NCBI GenBank assembly: GCA_019321725.1
Contig: CM033106.1
Location: 25,656,118 to 25,720,117 of the forward strand
Source of the DNA: Paulownia fortunei
Lineage: Eukaryota; Streptophyta; Magnoliopsida; Lamiales; Paulowniaceae
Direction of reading: 5' to 3'
DNA: 64,000 nt
Part shown: positions 39,201 to 51,041 of the stretch, piece after piece
How the letters are laid out: each line of letters begins with the position of its first letter
How positions within the stretch are numbered: the first letter of the stretch is position 1
Notes under the pieces: model-generated
What the model saw: the letters and a program-made list of their open reading frames with translations, nothing else
What the model was told of the DNA's origin: nothing
Databases searched by the model: none
Made by a program: the position numbers and the translations under genes

Positions 39201-42200
39201 AGGACGAATATTAAACTTGTTGACTAGAAATACCATAGAAAGGAAAAAATGTAGCAATTTTCCATAAACTGGAGCTTTTATAAAGATACCTACTGTGATT
39301 AGGGTCCACAAAAAAAAGGAGCATCCAAAATACCCTCAGTGACTGCAGCATGAGAGTTTAGATCCTGGTGCTTGTTTTACGTCACTGCAGCGCTGCATCT
39401 AGGGTAATGATCACGCAGGCATCCTTTCCTTTTCAAAATTCTGCACTTTAATCTGTTAAAAAAATGATTATGTTAGAAGCTATACATCCTTATGCCTTTG
39501 CACGACTCATTTATATGTTGGAGAAAATTTTTTTATTAGTGTAAATGTTTCCAGATACGACTAAGCATAAGATAATGAAGCTTTTACCTTTTTTTTTCCC
39601 CATTCCAGTTTGATATCTTTCCATGCTGTGTATTTTAGGGGAATGCAATATGCAATGCTGAATGCCTCACTTGATTAAGTGAATTGGTTTATAGTGGAAC
39701 ATAATGCCTAGAGAATAAAATTTCGTAAGTTAAAAACGGACTGTTTTTCATGGATGAAAGCAATTAACTCTTCTGTCGCTGAATTTTATCTTTTCTTTTT
39801 GGCTGGCCAATGAGCTGGAGAGTGACACACATCAGTATAAATCAGTACTACCATTTATATGTATTTTAAATTCCAAACAGTTTCTTTGAGTAGTGGAATC
39901 TCACATCCATTCACCTATAGAAGTATATTTGAGTGAAAAGAAAATCATTAGGCGGTCTCACCTGTATAATCTGCACATCTGCTACTTTTGGACTATCTGG
40001 TGTTCACCTTCATCATTGAGATAGTAATTGTTTATACTCTCCCTTTCAGGAAACAGGATGGGTTCCACAGCATATCATTGCTCGGGATGACTGTGATAAT
40101 GTTCTTGGAGTGATTCCTCTCTACCTGAAAAGGTTTGATTTATTTCCACAAGCAGTTTTTTGATTAATTGCGAATATAAAAAGAGAACAATTTTTCTTAT
40201 ATTTTAGCATTCATATACACAAGTGACATGAACACTGCAAACATCCTGCACAATGCTTGCATCTGTAACTGGATAAGACATTCTCTTACATTTTTATACC
40301 TGGGTGTCCTTTTATTCAACTCTGCAGCCATTCTTATGGTGAATATGTGTTCGATCATTCATGGGCGGATGCCTATTACAGTTATGGGTCAAGATATTAT
40401 CCAAAATTACAATGTTGTGTGCCTTTCACTCCAGTTACTGGCCCGAGGATCTTAGTCCGTAATACAAATTACAGGGATCAGGTCTTTGATATTTTAGTCT
40501 CTGCACTGGTGGCGCTGACAATTAAGGTAGTTATTGAGTTTAACTAATCTTTCTCATTGTAGCCTTTATAACTTCATTTTAGATTCATGTAATGCTTTAA
40601 TTGTTTAGGAACACTTTCCCTGTCTTTAGTAGACCTGCATTCCTTTACTCTTCCGTTTCACTAAAAATTGGAATAACTTTTGAGTATCTTTCTTGTATTC
40701 TAAATAGAAAATTCTGTGGCCTGTACTCAAAACAAATATGTATACCACAAATGCTTGTGTGTTCTTTTCTGTGTATGAACGAATATATTGGTGTCTACCG
40801 TCCAGTGATTTGAGATCTGATTACCATCCAAACCTGTTACTGTAAACTACCACTTCTTCCAGATAGAATTTTGACCATGCACAAAATTTAGGTAAAGGCT
40901 TCTTTCGCAAATTTGTTATTTACTCTGTAACAGGATATATTTCATGAGACATCAAGTTTCCTCGTTTTCCCCCTCTTCTCATATACTGGTGTCATGCTAC
41001 CACCAACAGGGTACTAGCCACAGTGTGAAAATAACAATTGCAACAAAATCTCAAAAGGCATAACTGTGCCCCTGCTGTTACCATAGCAAATATATGTTAG
41101 AACCATCTGCCGCCCATATTGACATGTCATATATTTGTATCTGGTTTTTATGTTTCTTTTCCCACTGCATCAAATGTACTCTTTTCGATTTCCCATTGTT
41201 TGTAGTAACATATCTGTGTCTTCCCAGTTTCAGGTTTCATCGCTGCACATCACTTTCCCCTCTGCAAATGAGTGGGGGAAGTTGAAGGAGAAGGGTTTTC
41301 TGCAGAGAATCGGTATGCAGTATCACTGGAAAAATCGTAATTATAGAAGGTAGCTACATTTTTCCACTTCCTTTGCTCAGTGTAATGGCTGAATGGAGAA
41401 TCTAATAAATTACATCAGCAATTTTTTCATTTCATTGCATATCATATTTTTACTTTTGTATTAGTAGTATTAGTAGATTCGTTATTATTTTTCTTTCACT
41501 TAAGATGAAAATCAGTGAGTGATTTGCATGTTAAGAAAACTTGGTGCCTCCAAGAAGAAAAGTCATTTCGAAAAAGCAAAAAGATCTCTTTAACCATGCT
41601 TGAGTCCACTTTTAAAATCTTTTAATGAACCAAATGCTTTGAGCTGCATTGATGTAAGAAATCTTGAACCCACTACATATGGCATCTGAGTAAACTGATT
41701 CTCTTGAGTTCTTCGTTACTCTGGGCAAGTGGCAATGTGCATCTTTACCTCTTGCAAATGACCCATAAATCAGAGGGCACACCTTTACTTTGCCAATTCA
41801 CCTCCCAAATCATTAGTATTAAGCCTTTCAAGTATCAAATACCTTGTTGCGGCTTTCTCTTTACATGAAATTCAATTTCCAGAAATTAATGTTGGAGAAG
41901 TTTTATCAGTATCCTTATGGGAGAGAGAGCTAGAAATAGGTACACGCATAACTCCTGAACTCTTTAATTTCAATCCATAGCATAGAGTTGGACATTGGAA
42001 CAATGGTGTAAAGATGATGAGTGAGGTGATTCTTATAACCTATATTTCGTTCGGGAAATGCTTAGAAGGTGTATTGTCAAACCACATGTCCACTCGAAAT
42101 GAATATTGAAACCATTACCAACTTTGAGAGCAACTAAGTGGAAAGTATATGGTGTACCTGGGAATTGAACTATCAGGGTCTGTACCATATTGCTTAGCTT

Positions 42201-45200
42201 CATACTAGATAAAGGCAATCAGAAACTCATTTTTGTCTCACCTGTAAAATCCTGCTATACATAGAAGTTTCTGCTTAATATTCTGGTACCTCATAACATT
42301 TTAAAGCTCTCATACATGAAGCATATTGGTTATTTTATTATGTTCAACATAATTGTTATAATCTGTTCCCTGGTTTGTAATAAACCTTTTTCCCTCCCTT
42401 TTGGAGAATGACCATTATGGCAAGGTATTCAACTATGCACCTGATCTCAGCCACACTTTCTTATAATATAGCAATATTTGGAGTAATTCATGAAAATGAA
42501 GGATCTTCTTGTTATTGTTAATGCAATGTTGTTATCAACAGTTTTGATGAGTTCTTGATGGACATGAAGCAAAGTAAAAGGAAAAATATTCGTCAAGAGC
42601 GCAAGAAGGTAAGGTTTGGGCTTGATTATTAGTTTTTTCTTTTTCTGGTTGATGAAATTGACAATGGATGGCAGAAGAGTCAATGGAGAATGTCTGTGTG
42701 AGGAATTTTCAATGCATGATGAAATTATAACATGAAAATAAAAGGAAGGTTTGAATAAATCAAGTCTTAGAAGCTAGACCAAACACACTTTTATGTTTTA
42801 GTTGTATTTCTAGAGTGTCCCATGCATTTGTTCACTTGCTTCTTGCTACTTATGTTAGAGGCAAAATGACATTGACATGGGTGTTAGACACAGGTATAGA
42901 TATGGTGTGAGAAAGAAGACAGATTTAATCTGATGTGGAGAGTCGTTGACCTTGAATTTCAGGAGCCTGAGCTACCTTTACTTCACCTATAAACTCTTAA
43001 TGCCATAACCAAAAAAGACTTTCAGGGGATTTATTGACATCTTTTGTTATAGCTTCCTTATTCATAATCTTTTCTGACCTTTAGTGTCACCAATTTAGAG
43101 CTACCAGAAATTATCCTTATAGAATCTGTCGTGTGTCATGTTGCATATTAAGATATCAATAATTTGTCTTGGAAGTTGCAAAACTAATCATTAAAATAGA
43201 AAAAAATATTACTGAGGAGAAGTAGTAATTATAAAGGGATAGAAGAATCTAGATCCACTGTCATGTTAGCATAGAATCTAGGAACCTTGCATAAAACAAC
43301 TAGTAAAAATAAGTTATGGTAATGTTAGAATGGAAAGGAGACATAAAGAAAGCCTTTCACCCACTATATATAATAATTAGATATGTAAGCTTGGCTCCAT
43401 TTGTCCAAATTATAGTTAAGCTGTGCAACTTTATTGAGGAAATTAGTGCATTTTAATATTGTTTTCGATTGTAGTATTATATCACCATGTAATGAGGGAG
43501 AAGCTATTTTAGATCTCGTTATATGGTTATGAATTGATCGAAAAGTGGGGTTTGACACATTGCCTAATGGTCGTAGCAAATGAATTAAGCATGCATCCTA
43601 TTTTCTAGTGAGTCATAGCAAATGCAATGATGTCATCATAATTCATGATTTTTTCTTCTGTTCCTACTATGACGCTGGAAGAAGTGGCTTAATGGTATAA
43701 GCCATGTAGTATTGGAGGATGATAACCATGATAACCCCTTGTACAACAGCAGTGAAACAATAATCCTGATCAAACAATGTCAATCTTGTCAAAAAATCCA
43801 TCTTTCTCAGGGACTACATTATTTTGCTCAGATAATAAAGTATGTAGTTCTCTTGTTATGTGGATATTAGGTGCTGTGTTTGCATTGCAATGAATATAGC
43901 TTCAGCACAGTGGGAGCCTGTTGTATTTGACCTTTCGTGCACAAATAGTGACTACCAACAAGCAATTATGTGCAAATGTGACTATGTACACTATAAACTA
44001 GTTTGCCATCATTTGAACGTGCAACTAATCTTGATACCAGTTTTGGTTTGCCATCTCAAGTAAACTCAAGTGAAAAGTACTAAGTGCTTTTTAAAGATGT
44101 TTCTTTAATTATGATACTCTTATCTCCCGGTAATAATGCAGAAACTGTTTAGATCTCCTTTTGCGGTTCGTGAATTGATTTAAACAGGGTTGACTCACTG
44201 CGTGATGCTTGACTCAAGTCTCTTATTTCAATTTGGCAACATGGAAGCTGTTTTAATTTCTTTTCAATTTGGCAACATGGAAGCTGTTTTAATTTCTTTT
44301 CAATTTGGCAACATGGAAGCTGTTTTAATTTCTTTCATTGGTTATGTTGGGTTGTCATGTTATTGGGTATTAGTTTGCTTTTTTCCCTTTGTAAATCCCG
44401 ATACAGGCACCTTCATGGCCTTTTTACTTGAAAACTTCCGTCTTACCTACACCATCTAGCGATTTTATCTGATATAAGAATAATATATTCTTCATTGATC
44501 TTTGTACAAGAACACTACTTCTTTGTAAATATTCATGTCTTTCAACTAAGCCATCAATATGTACTGCATTTTGATGTTAGTTTTGGTTCAAAACTATACT
44601 TCAGTCCACTCCTGCCGTTGCCATTGTCTATATGAATATGGTAGACTTTGTTTTCGTAGTCATTGTATTGCATACAATTGCCTACTGCCTTCTAACAGAG
44701 GTAATTAGATTATTTCTTATAGTCATTGTATTGCTTGCAAATGCCTTTTTTCGCCTGCCTTCTAACATGCAGTAATTTCTGTCATTGTTTGTTTTCTTAT
44801 AATCATTGTATTGCTTACAAATGCCTGCCCTTGTATGGCTCCCGTGTTGCCTTCTGACTAGCACTGAAGATAATCATCAACGCATCAAGAATAATATTGT
44901 TTTAAAGGGCATTTTCTATTCATCCTGCTTAGTATTCCCTTGCATAGGCTATTTTGTTAACCCTTTCAATCCAGAGTTTTGTTTTGATCCTCATATGTTA
45001 GTTAAATCTAGATCGTTATTGAATGTTCTCTCATCATCATAATCATGCTCTATCCCCCACCCACCCCACCCCTAAAAAAAAGCAAAACAAAAATGATTTG
45101 CTCTTAACATGTGCACACCAAATGGTGTGTTGTGTTCTTCTTTACAAAAAAGATAGCATAGTGATTGTCCTATTATTGCAAAGAGTGAGCTACCAACGTG

Positions 45201-48200
45201 CAATGTCACTTTATACTATAAATTAATTTGTCCTTTTTAAGCTTATAATCCATAGTGATACCTTATATTTGCTTTCCAAACTCAAGTGGAAAAGCCATCT
45301 AATGGTGTTTCCATGATGATGTAGTAGATTACCCCTATAGGTTTGGAGAAGAAGTCTCGAATGTCTTTTTGTGGTTCATGATTTGTTTGAAAATGGAAAA
45401 TAACTTACCATTGACTAAAGCTTGTTATATCGATCTGGCCACAATATGTCAAAAACTTGTTCCCTTTAGCTCCTTCAATCGTCCCTTACGTCTAAGCTAA
45501 GTTAGCCTCTCTTGAAGAAAGGTAGGAAGTGATTTAGAAGGCTTATCAAAGAGGAAAACACATGAGGATCTACAAGAGAGCTTTCATGAGAACTTTTCCC
45601 TCAGACTTGATTCTCAAACTTGGTTGGTTACAAATAAAGTCCTACCTCCTATTTTTACTGTCCACCTACTCAAATATACGGTGGAGATCAAATGCATTGG
45701 AGAGGCTTTCTAGAGCCTCCAAGAATATTCCTTGAATATTCTACTAGATATTACAATAGTGCATTTCCTAGAAACTTTGTACGTTTCTTCCTATTTCAAC
45801 TTCTCTACACATTCTACAATCGTGTAGAATGTTCAAGGAGGCTCTACCATGTTCTACATAGTTCTAGAATTCTCTCGAACCTTCCACAATATTCTAAGCT
45901 TGTGTAGAAAGTCCTAGAATCGTCAACATTTCTCTACATTCTTCATTACATCTCTACAAAAAAGCGGAAGCTAACTTCTTTGAACCTCTAAGCTCCAAGA
46001 AAAATGTGACCAAGCAAACAAATCGGGGCTTAGAGTTGCGGATCTTTCATTGGCTCATTGTCATTGTGTTGTCATGTTTTCATTCTAATTTGCCATCTCC
46101 TCTTCCTAAATCAGGCTCCATGGTCTTTTTACTTGAAAATATTTCTCTTGGCTACTCTATCTAGCCATAATTCTTGGTAATTTAGGTTTGAAAGATTCCA
46201 ATGGATGGGCATGACTCATACTTTTGATCTATACCAAATTCACTTTTGTCTAGATTTTAATTCCTTCTAAAACTAAAATAGCCTTATGATGTTTAGAAGT
46301 TGAAATATGGCATAATAGCAATCGGAGGATGATAACTCCTGGTAGTGATATCTCCTCAAGGAAGCAACCCATCAAAGATGAAGATGATTTTCCTCCATTG
46401 TCTGTCTGAATGCAGTAAAAAAATTTGATTGTGTAGTCACCACCAGTATGTTTGCATATAAAACAAACCAGTGTAACCCTGAGCTTTCTGCCTCATCAGT
46501 TCGTCCGCTGCTGTCTGACAGATACTCTTAAGATCATTTTCTTAATTTATAAAGATGTGGTTTAAAATTTTTTTCTGTATATTCTACTTACTCTTCCCCC
46601 TAGTTTCGCACTATAGGTTTTATTTGAGCTTTTTATAGGATCTTAAATTACCACTTTAAACCAATTTTCTTTTGATCATCTTGTATCATAGTTTAATCTG
46701 GGCCATTGATGCTAAAATTGAATATAAGAAGTTTAATGTAGATTTACTAAGAGAAAGAATGCTCTCTCATCACTGGAATGATAGAATTGGTTGCTGTTTT
46801 TTTCTTTTTTAGAAAATTGATTGTTAAGTTTTCTTGCCACGTGCAAGTTAAGTCATGTGTTTGCATTGCAACAAAGATAGTTGGAACACAGTGAGTGCAT
46901 GCATTGTGTCTTTGACCTTTTGTGCCAAAGTCAGTGCTACCAACGTGCAATGTATGTGCAAATATGACTGTATTGTAAACGAGTTTGCCATCATTTCATT
47001 TTGTAATCTGCTTCTGAATGTCCTACTTGAAAGCTTTGTTTTGGTACAAGAAGAGAGTTAGTAGGCACACAATTCTTGACTTATAATATTGGTTAGTCTA
47101 CTTGCATTTCAAAATTTATTGATAGATGAATTCCCTATTGATAAATTAGCTTTGTAAAATATATGTGCATTGTGTTGTTAGTGCAATCATTGTTTTTTAC
47201 ATAAAAATCTAATAGAAGTAGATAAGATGTACATTATATAGCTAAAATATATGTGCATTCATTGTTTATTTACATAAATCTATTGTAAATTGATAAGAGA
47301 TACTACATAGCATTTTAAATGAACCATACACAACTGCCCATACTTTTTATACTACTACGAAAACTTAACGGAAATCGAAAAAGTTGGAACTATTTAATAG
47401 AGTAGTTAACTAGACTGGTGAACAAGTAATTTCTGATTGGTTGAGCTTGTGAATCATACGAAACTTTTCTAATTTGGTATGGCCATCTTAACTTGGCAAA
47501 CTATGCGGGTATATTGAGAAAATGGTGCATTTTAGGTACTCTTTAGCAAGTACTTAATATGTAGAAGCACGCAACTATTGCCCTATTATGATACCTGCCT
47601 CTTTCTTGAATCACTATTCAGGTCACATTCTTGTCTTGGACTATGGCAGGAATTTTTTTGAACCGATCCTATCTTCCTTGGCCATACTTTCTCGAGAAAG
47701 GGTAGAGGGGAAAGTGTGGCTGACGTCTTATGTAAGATGTCAGGTCTTAGTTCATGGTAGTAGAGGCTGGGGCCTTGAGAAGTCTCCTTCATTGATTACA
47801 GCCTGGAAAGGAAAATTTGGGACATTAAGAGAGAGAGGATCTCAGAAGTAACATTGGCCAACTGGTTCTTGAATTGGCTAATCAAAAGCATGTAGTTTCT
47901 CTTGTTTTTGAAGTTCAAGTTTATCCATTTTCAAATTCTGCTGGCGGCAAGTTCAAATATGAGACTCACTATCTGTTCAACAAGAACTCATTAAAATGCA
48001 GTGGGAAATATTTTTTTTTTTTAAAGAAAAAACAATTTTCTCTTTGTTTTTCTGGAAGTGCCCTCATTGCCAGTAAGGAATGGACTAAAAAGTATTCCAT
48101 ATTGATTTGTATGCTGTTCTCGAATTTCTTTGGCAGTTATTTCTACTTTGAAAGTGATTACAGAGGGGTTGAAGCATATTATACAAATCTTTAGAAATGC

Positions 48201-49960
48201 CCTTCACTTTTTACGGTCTCTTATGCTTTCTTCCTTTCATGTTCTTGTCTTTTCTTGGTCGATCAAAAACTCTTTAACCATTTTTATTCTTTGGTTCAAA
48301 TAAGGCCCCGTGGCATATGATGAGGTTTAGGAAGGCTTGTTTCACCAGCAAAATTTGCTAGTAATGCATATAAATTCCTTGCAGATTTCTGCCCAGAATT
48401 TGACCATGAAACGCCTAAGAGGATATGAAATTAAGGTATGTTGGGGAGTATTTACATATCTTGTTTTCATTAGTATATTATAGCTTCACAGCCCTACTGC
48501 CTTCCTTTTCTCAAAATTGATAGCGTGTTTTGTCATAATTGTTACATAGGTTGGAAAAGTACTATAAAAAGCAGTCGATAAATTACACTCTGAATTTTCT
48601 CGACAACTGTTTCTTGTTCTTAAATCTCAATTTTGTTTGTTTATTATGTTGGCAGGCTAAGCACTGGGATACATTCTATAAGTTCTACAGAAATACTACA
48701 GATAATAAGTTTGTTCGCTGAACCTCTAGTTTCTTATTTGAACGTTTTCAGCCAGTATTATATTTTCTGGCTTTGAAAAATTAGAATATCCTTGGAATTC
48801 TTTGTGAATTATGCTAGTAATATGTCTTCAGGTGGGGTAGTGCTTATCTAACGAGAGATTTCTTCCACAATATGGCTTCAAAGATGGGTGATCAGGTGCT
48901 ACTTGTTACTGCGGAAGAAGGGGATGAACTTGTTGCTGGAGCCCTTAATCTTATTGGAGGAGATACATTATATGGACGCTTGTGGGGATGCCTCCCTCGA
49001 GCATACTACCCAAGTCTACATTTTGAAGCCTGCTATTATCAGGTTCTCCCTTTGCTTCTGCTTTACTCAATATACAACATTGGATCAGTAGGAAATGTTT
49101 CATCTTGTCAAAACTTCAAATGTTGGAATTGGGTATTTGTTCTTTTTCATTTCCTTTTCTGGAAATTTAGTAACTTCATAACTCTTGAACTCAGTGTATT
49201 AAGGTAAAAAATGCTTAATCTAGGGATTTGAGATGGCTCCAGAGTTTTGCTTAGGCAACTTCATTTTTCAGATGTGAAATTTCCTTTTTAAAAAGTAGAA
49301 ATATTTACTTTTTGAAACCTTATTCCTGTTTTAATACTGCAGGCTATAGAAGCAGCAATTGAACTTAATCTTGACAAGGTAGAGGCTGGAGCCCAAGGTG
49401 AACATAAAATTCAGAGGGGGTATCTGCCAGTGACAACCTACAGCTGTCACTATATTCTGGATGAAGACTTCAGGAAAGTCATTTCTGATTTCTTGGTACG
49501 AGAAAAAGCTCAGGTAATAATAGCATGTACTGTCTAGAAAGTCATCTTGGCACGTCATTACTTGATGCTAGATACTGCATTCTTTTAGAACCCTTTCCCT
49601 TCATTTTCTTGTATTTCATTCTAGTAAATTTTGTTTGTGCACTCATATTTTGGTTTCTTTCTACTAATTAATTGCACAGCCATTTTCCATTTGTTTGCCG
49701 CGTTAATTTTACAATCACCGATTCCAAGCTGATGGGGTGATTCTTAATATTTCAAATGACAAGAAGAAATATATTCATTATCTTTGTCAATCTTTTTCCT
49801 ATGTATTCATTTGGATCCTTCTGAGCATAAAGTTTTAACTCATTCTGGAATTTTATGCCTTTACTCCTTGATTCATTAACTCTTGTTGCATTCTTCACAG
49901 CTTGAACTTGTTACGAAATTATTACAAGATTCTGGTCCATTCAAGGATAATGTAACTTGA
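36218..49960 (+). CDS. FemAB-like / DUF482 acyltransferase-fold protein
   Basis: Twelve exons: 36218-36274, 37689-37835, 37921-38103, 40050-40132, 40328-40526, 41228-41349, 42542-42608, 48385-48435, 48656-48708, 48832-49042, 49343-49513, 49901-49960; 467 aa. The body from about residue 75 to 460 matches the bacterial-type FemAB-like family (COG3146, DUF482): conserved blocks include FDHSWADAYYSYG, PVTGPRIL, LHITFP, QYHWKNRNY, KRKNIRQERKK, FYRNTTDNKWG and YLTRDFF. The fold is that of GNAT acyltransferases; the substrate in plants is not known to me (Arabidopsis homologue from memory At2g23390). The Ala-rich N-terminus plus the following basic segment could be an organelle-targeting peptide. 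The start is the first ATG in a purine-rich leader. Exon 6 has two possible acceptors six bases apart, both in frame. Intron 7 is 5.8 kb and full of repeats. It is convergent with the CLC gene. Confidence 0.88.
44229..44336. repeat. Three tandem copies of a 36-bp unit in intron 7
   Basis: Units start at 44229, 44265 and 44301 with CAATTTGGCAACATGGAAGC and appear essentially identical. The length of 36 is a multiple of three, so an accidental frame repeats FQFGNMEAVLIS, but it lies inside an intron with no exon features. Confidence 0.9.
44650..44860. repeat. Imperfect tandem repeat of about 60-80 bp, three copies, in intron 7
   Basis: The phrase TCATTGTATTGC followed by a CAAATGCCT-like stretch and GCCTTCTAAC or GCCTTCTGAC occurs at about 44661, 44723 and 44802. 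Copies differ by short indels. Confidence 0.65.
45705..45960. repeat. AGAATATTCT-rich segment with inverted repeats in intron 7
   Basis: Two perfect GAATATTC palindromes (45723-45730, 45734-45741), the palindromic pair ATTCTACA/TGTAGAAT (about 45811-45830), and an inverted pair AGAGCCTCC (45712-45720) / GGAGGCTCT (45837-45845) cluster in about 250 bases. Such GAAnnTTC-rich DNA occurs in LTRs of some plant copia elements and in heat-shock elements; no LTR boundaries were found. Confidence 0.45.
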
Positions 49961-51041
49961 AGTGCTGAAAGACGAAATCATAATTGGCAGAAGAAATGGC
50001 AACGTTCTTCACCCGTAAGAAGCATCTGTTCTCGTTCATATTGATAACCTTATTTGAGAGATGGAATAGGAAGTAAAGAAAGATCCCCTATTTATACTGT
50101 ACAGGCTCCACCATAATAGAACCAGGTCGATGGGGATGAGAGCTATATTGTATGTTGTACATATGTTGTAGGACAACCCCTTGCACGAATTTGTAAATAA
50201 CATTATTTAGACATTATGCATGTATAAACTTGAAAACAATACATGGGATACGTTCTGCCACTTAGCACGAGATGCAAATATTGGTGAACCCAGAGCAAGA
50301 ACTCATTCCTTTGTTTTTGCTGCATTTATGTTCTCTAGTTTTCTTGCGTAGTAATGGTTGAGTCAATCAACCTACCAACATTGATCATGTAAGAAAGTAG
50401 AATTACAAAGCATGCACCAAGGGTCCAAGGCAAAGCTGAAGAACTAAATAATATTTACTGATATGTCTGTGGTGGCTTTCCCACTCTACTACTATCAAAT
50501 CTGAGATGTTCAATTCCATTTAAGTGTACGACTTTACAATTTATTGTATTGTATTATTTCTTTCCATCAAAATTTATTCTCCTAATACATGGCATATATT
50601 GTCATGGAAATAGTGACAACCGCAAGGATATGCCACAAATAACAGCAATAATCCAATCAGAATTTGTGTGAATTTGTGCAAATCTTAGAACTGTAACATG
50701 TAATAAAGGGTTAACATTTTTTGCAACATTGACTGTTGATAGTAAGGTTAATTCTTTGCAACATTGATTGCAATCGACGTTATCCATGGGAACAACAGAT
50801 TTCATGAAAAATTACGTTTAGTCCAATCTAAAATTTCTATTTCCTTGATGAATTTGCAAGTATGCATGCATGTTGGAACTGAACCCTCAAATCTTGCAGG
50901 CCAGCCAGGAATAAACTCATAGACGTCCAGAAAGATTTCCATCTTCGGGCAGTCAGCAGTCTCTTGTCAGGTAAAATCACTGTAAATCCTAATGATATGA
51001 CGATAAGGGCATTCTTCCACTAGCCAGTGTAATTAGGCTGG
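49961..51041. other. Convergent 3' UTRs of the FemAB-like and CLC genes
   Basis: Stop codons face each other 1,081 bases apart. The left part, to about 50250, is probably the FemAB-like 3' UTR; the right part is probably the CLC 3' UTR, with a minus-strand AATAAA candidate at 50540-50545. No further gene is seen. Confidence 0.55.

Larger units (their letters stand above)
43680..47060. repeat. Diverged segmental repeats filling intron 7
   Basis: Similar stretches recur in the same orientation: about 43865-44060, 45105-45235 and 46850-47000 share phrases such as GCTACCAACGTGCAATGT and GTTTGCCATCATTT; about 44390-44460 and 46105-46160 share CATGG(C/T)CTTTTTACTTGAAAA; 43710-43730 and 46320-46350 share GGAGGATGATAAC. 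This suggests repeated local duplication of a unit of 1 kb or more, or several copies of an unnamed repeat family. Confidence 0.6.

Noticed and set aside
44229..44336. CRISPR-like array of 36-bp repeats
   Set aside because: Copies are directly adjacent without spacers, in a plant intron; a minisatellite is the simple reading.
47588..47851. 87-codon plus-strand frame in FemAB-like intron 7
   Set aside because: No recognisable family, overlapped by an equally long minus frame, and inclusion as an exon would disrupt the conserved exon 7 to exon 8 junction.
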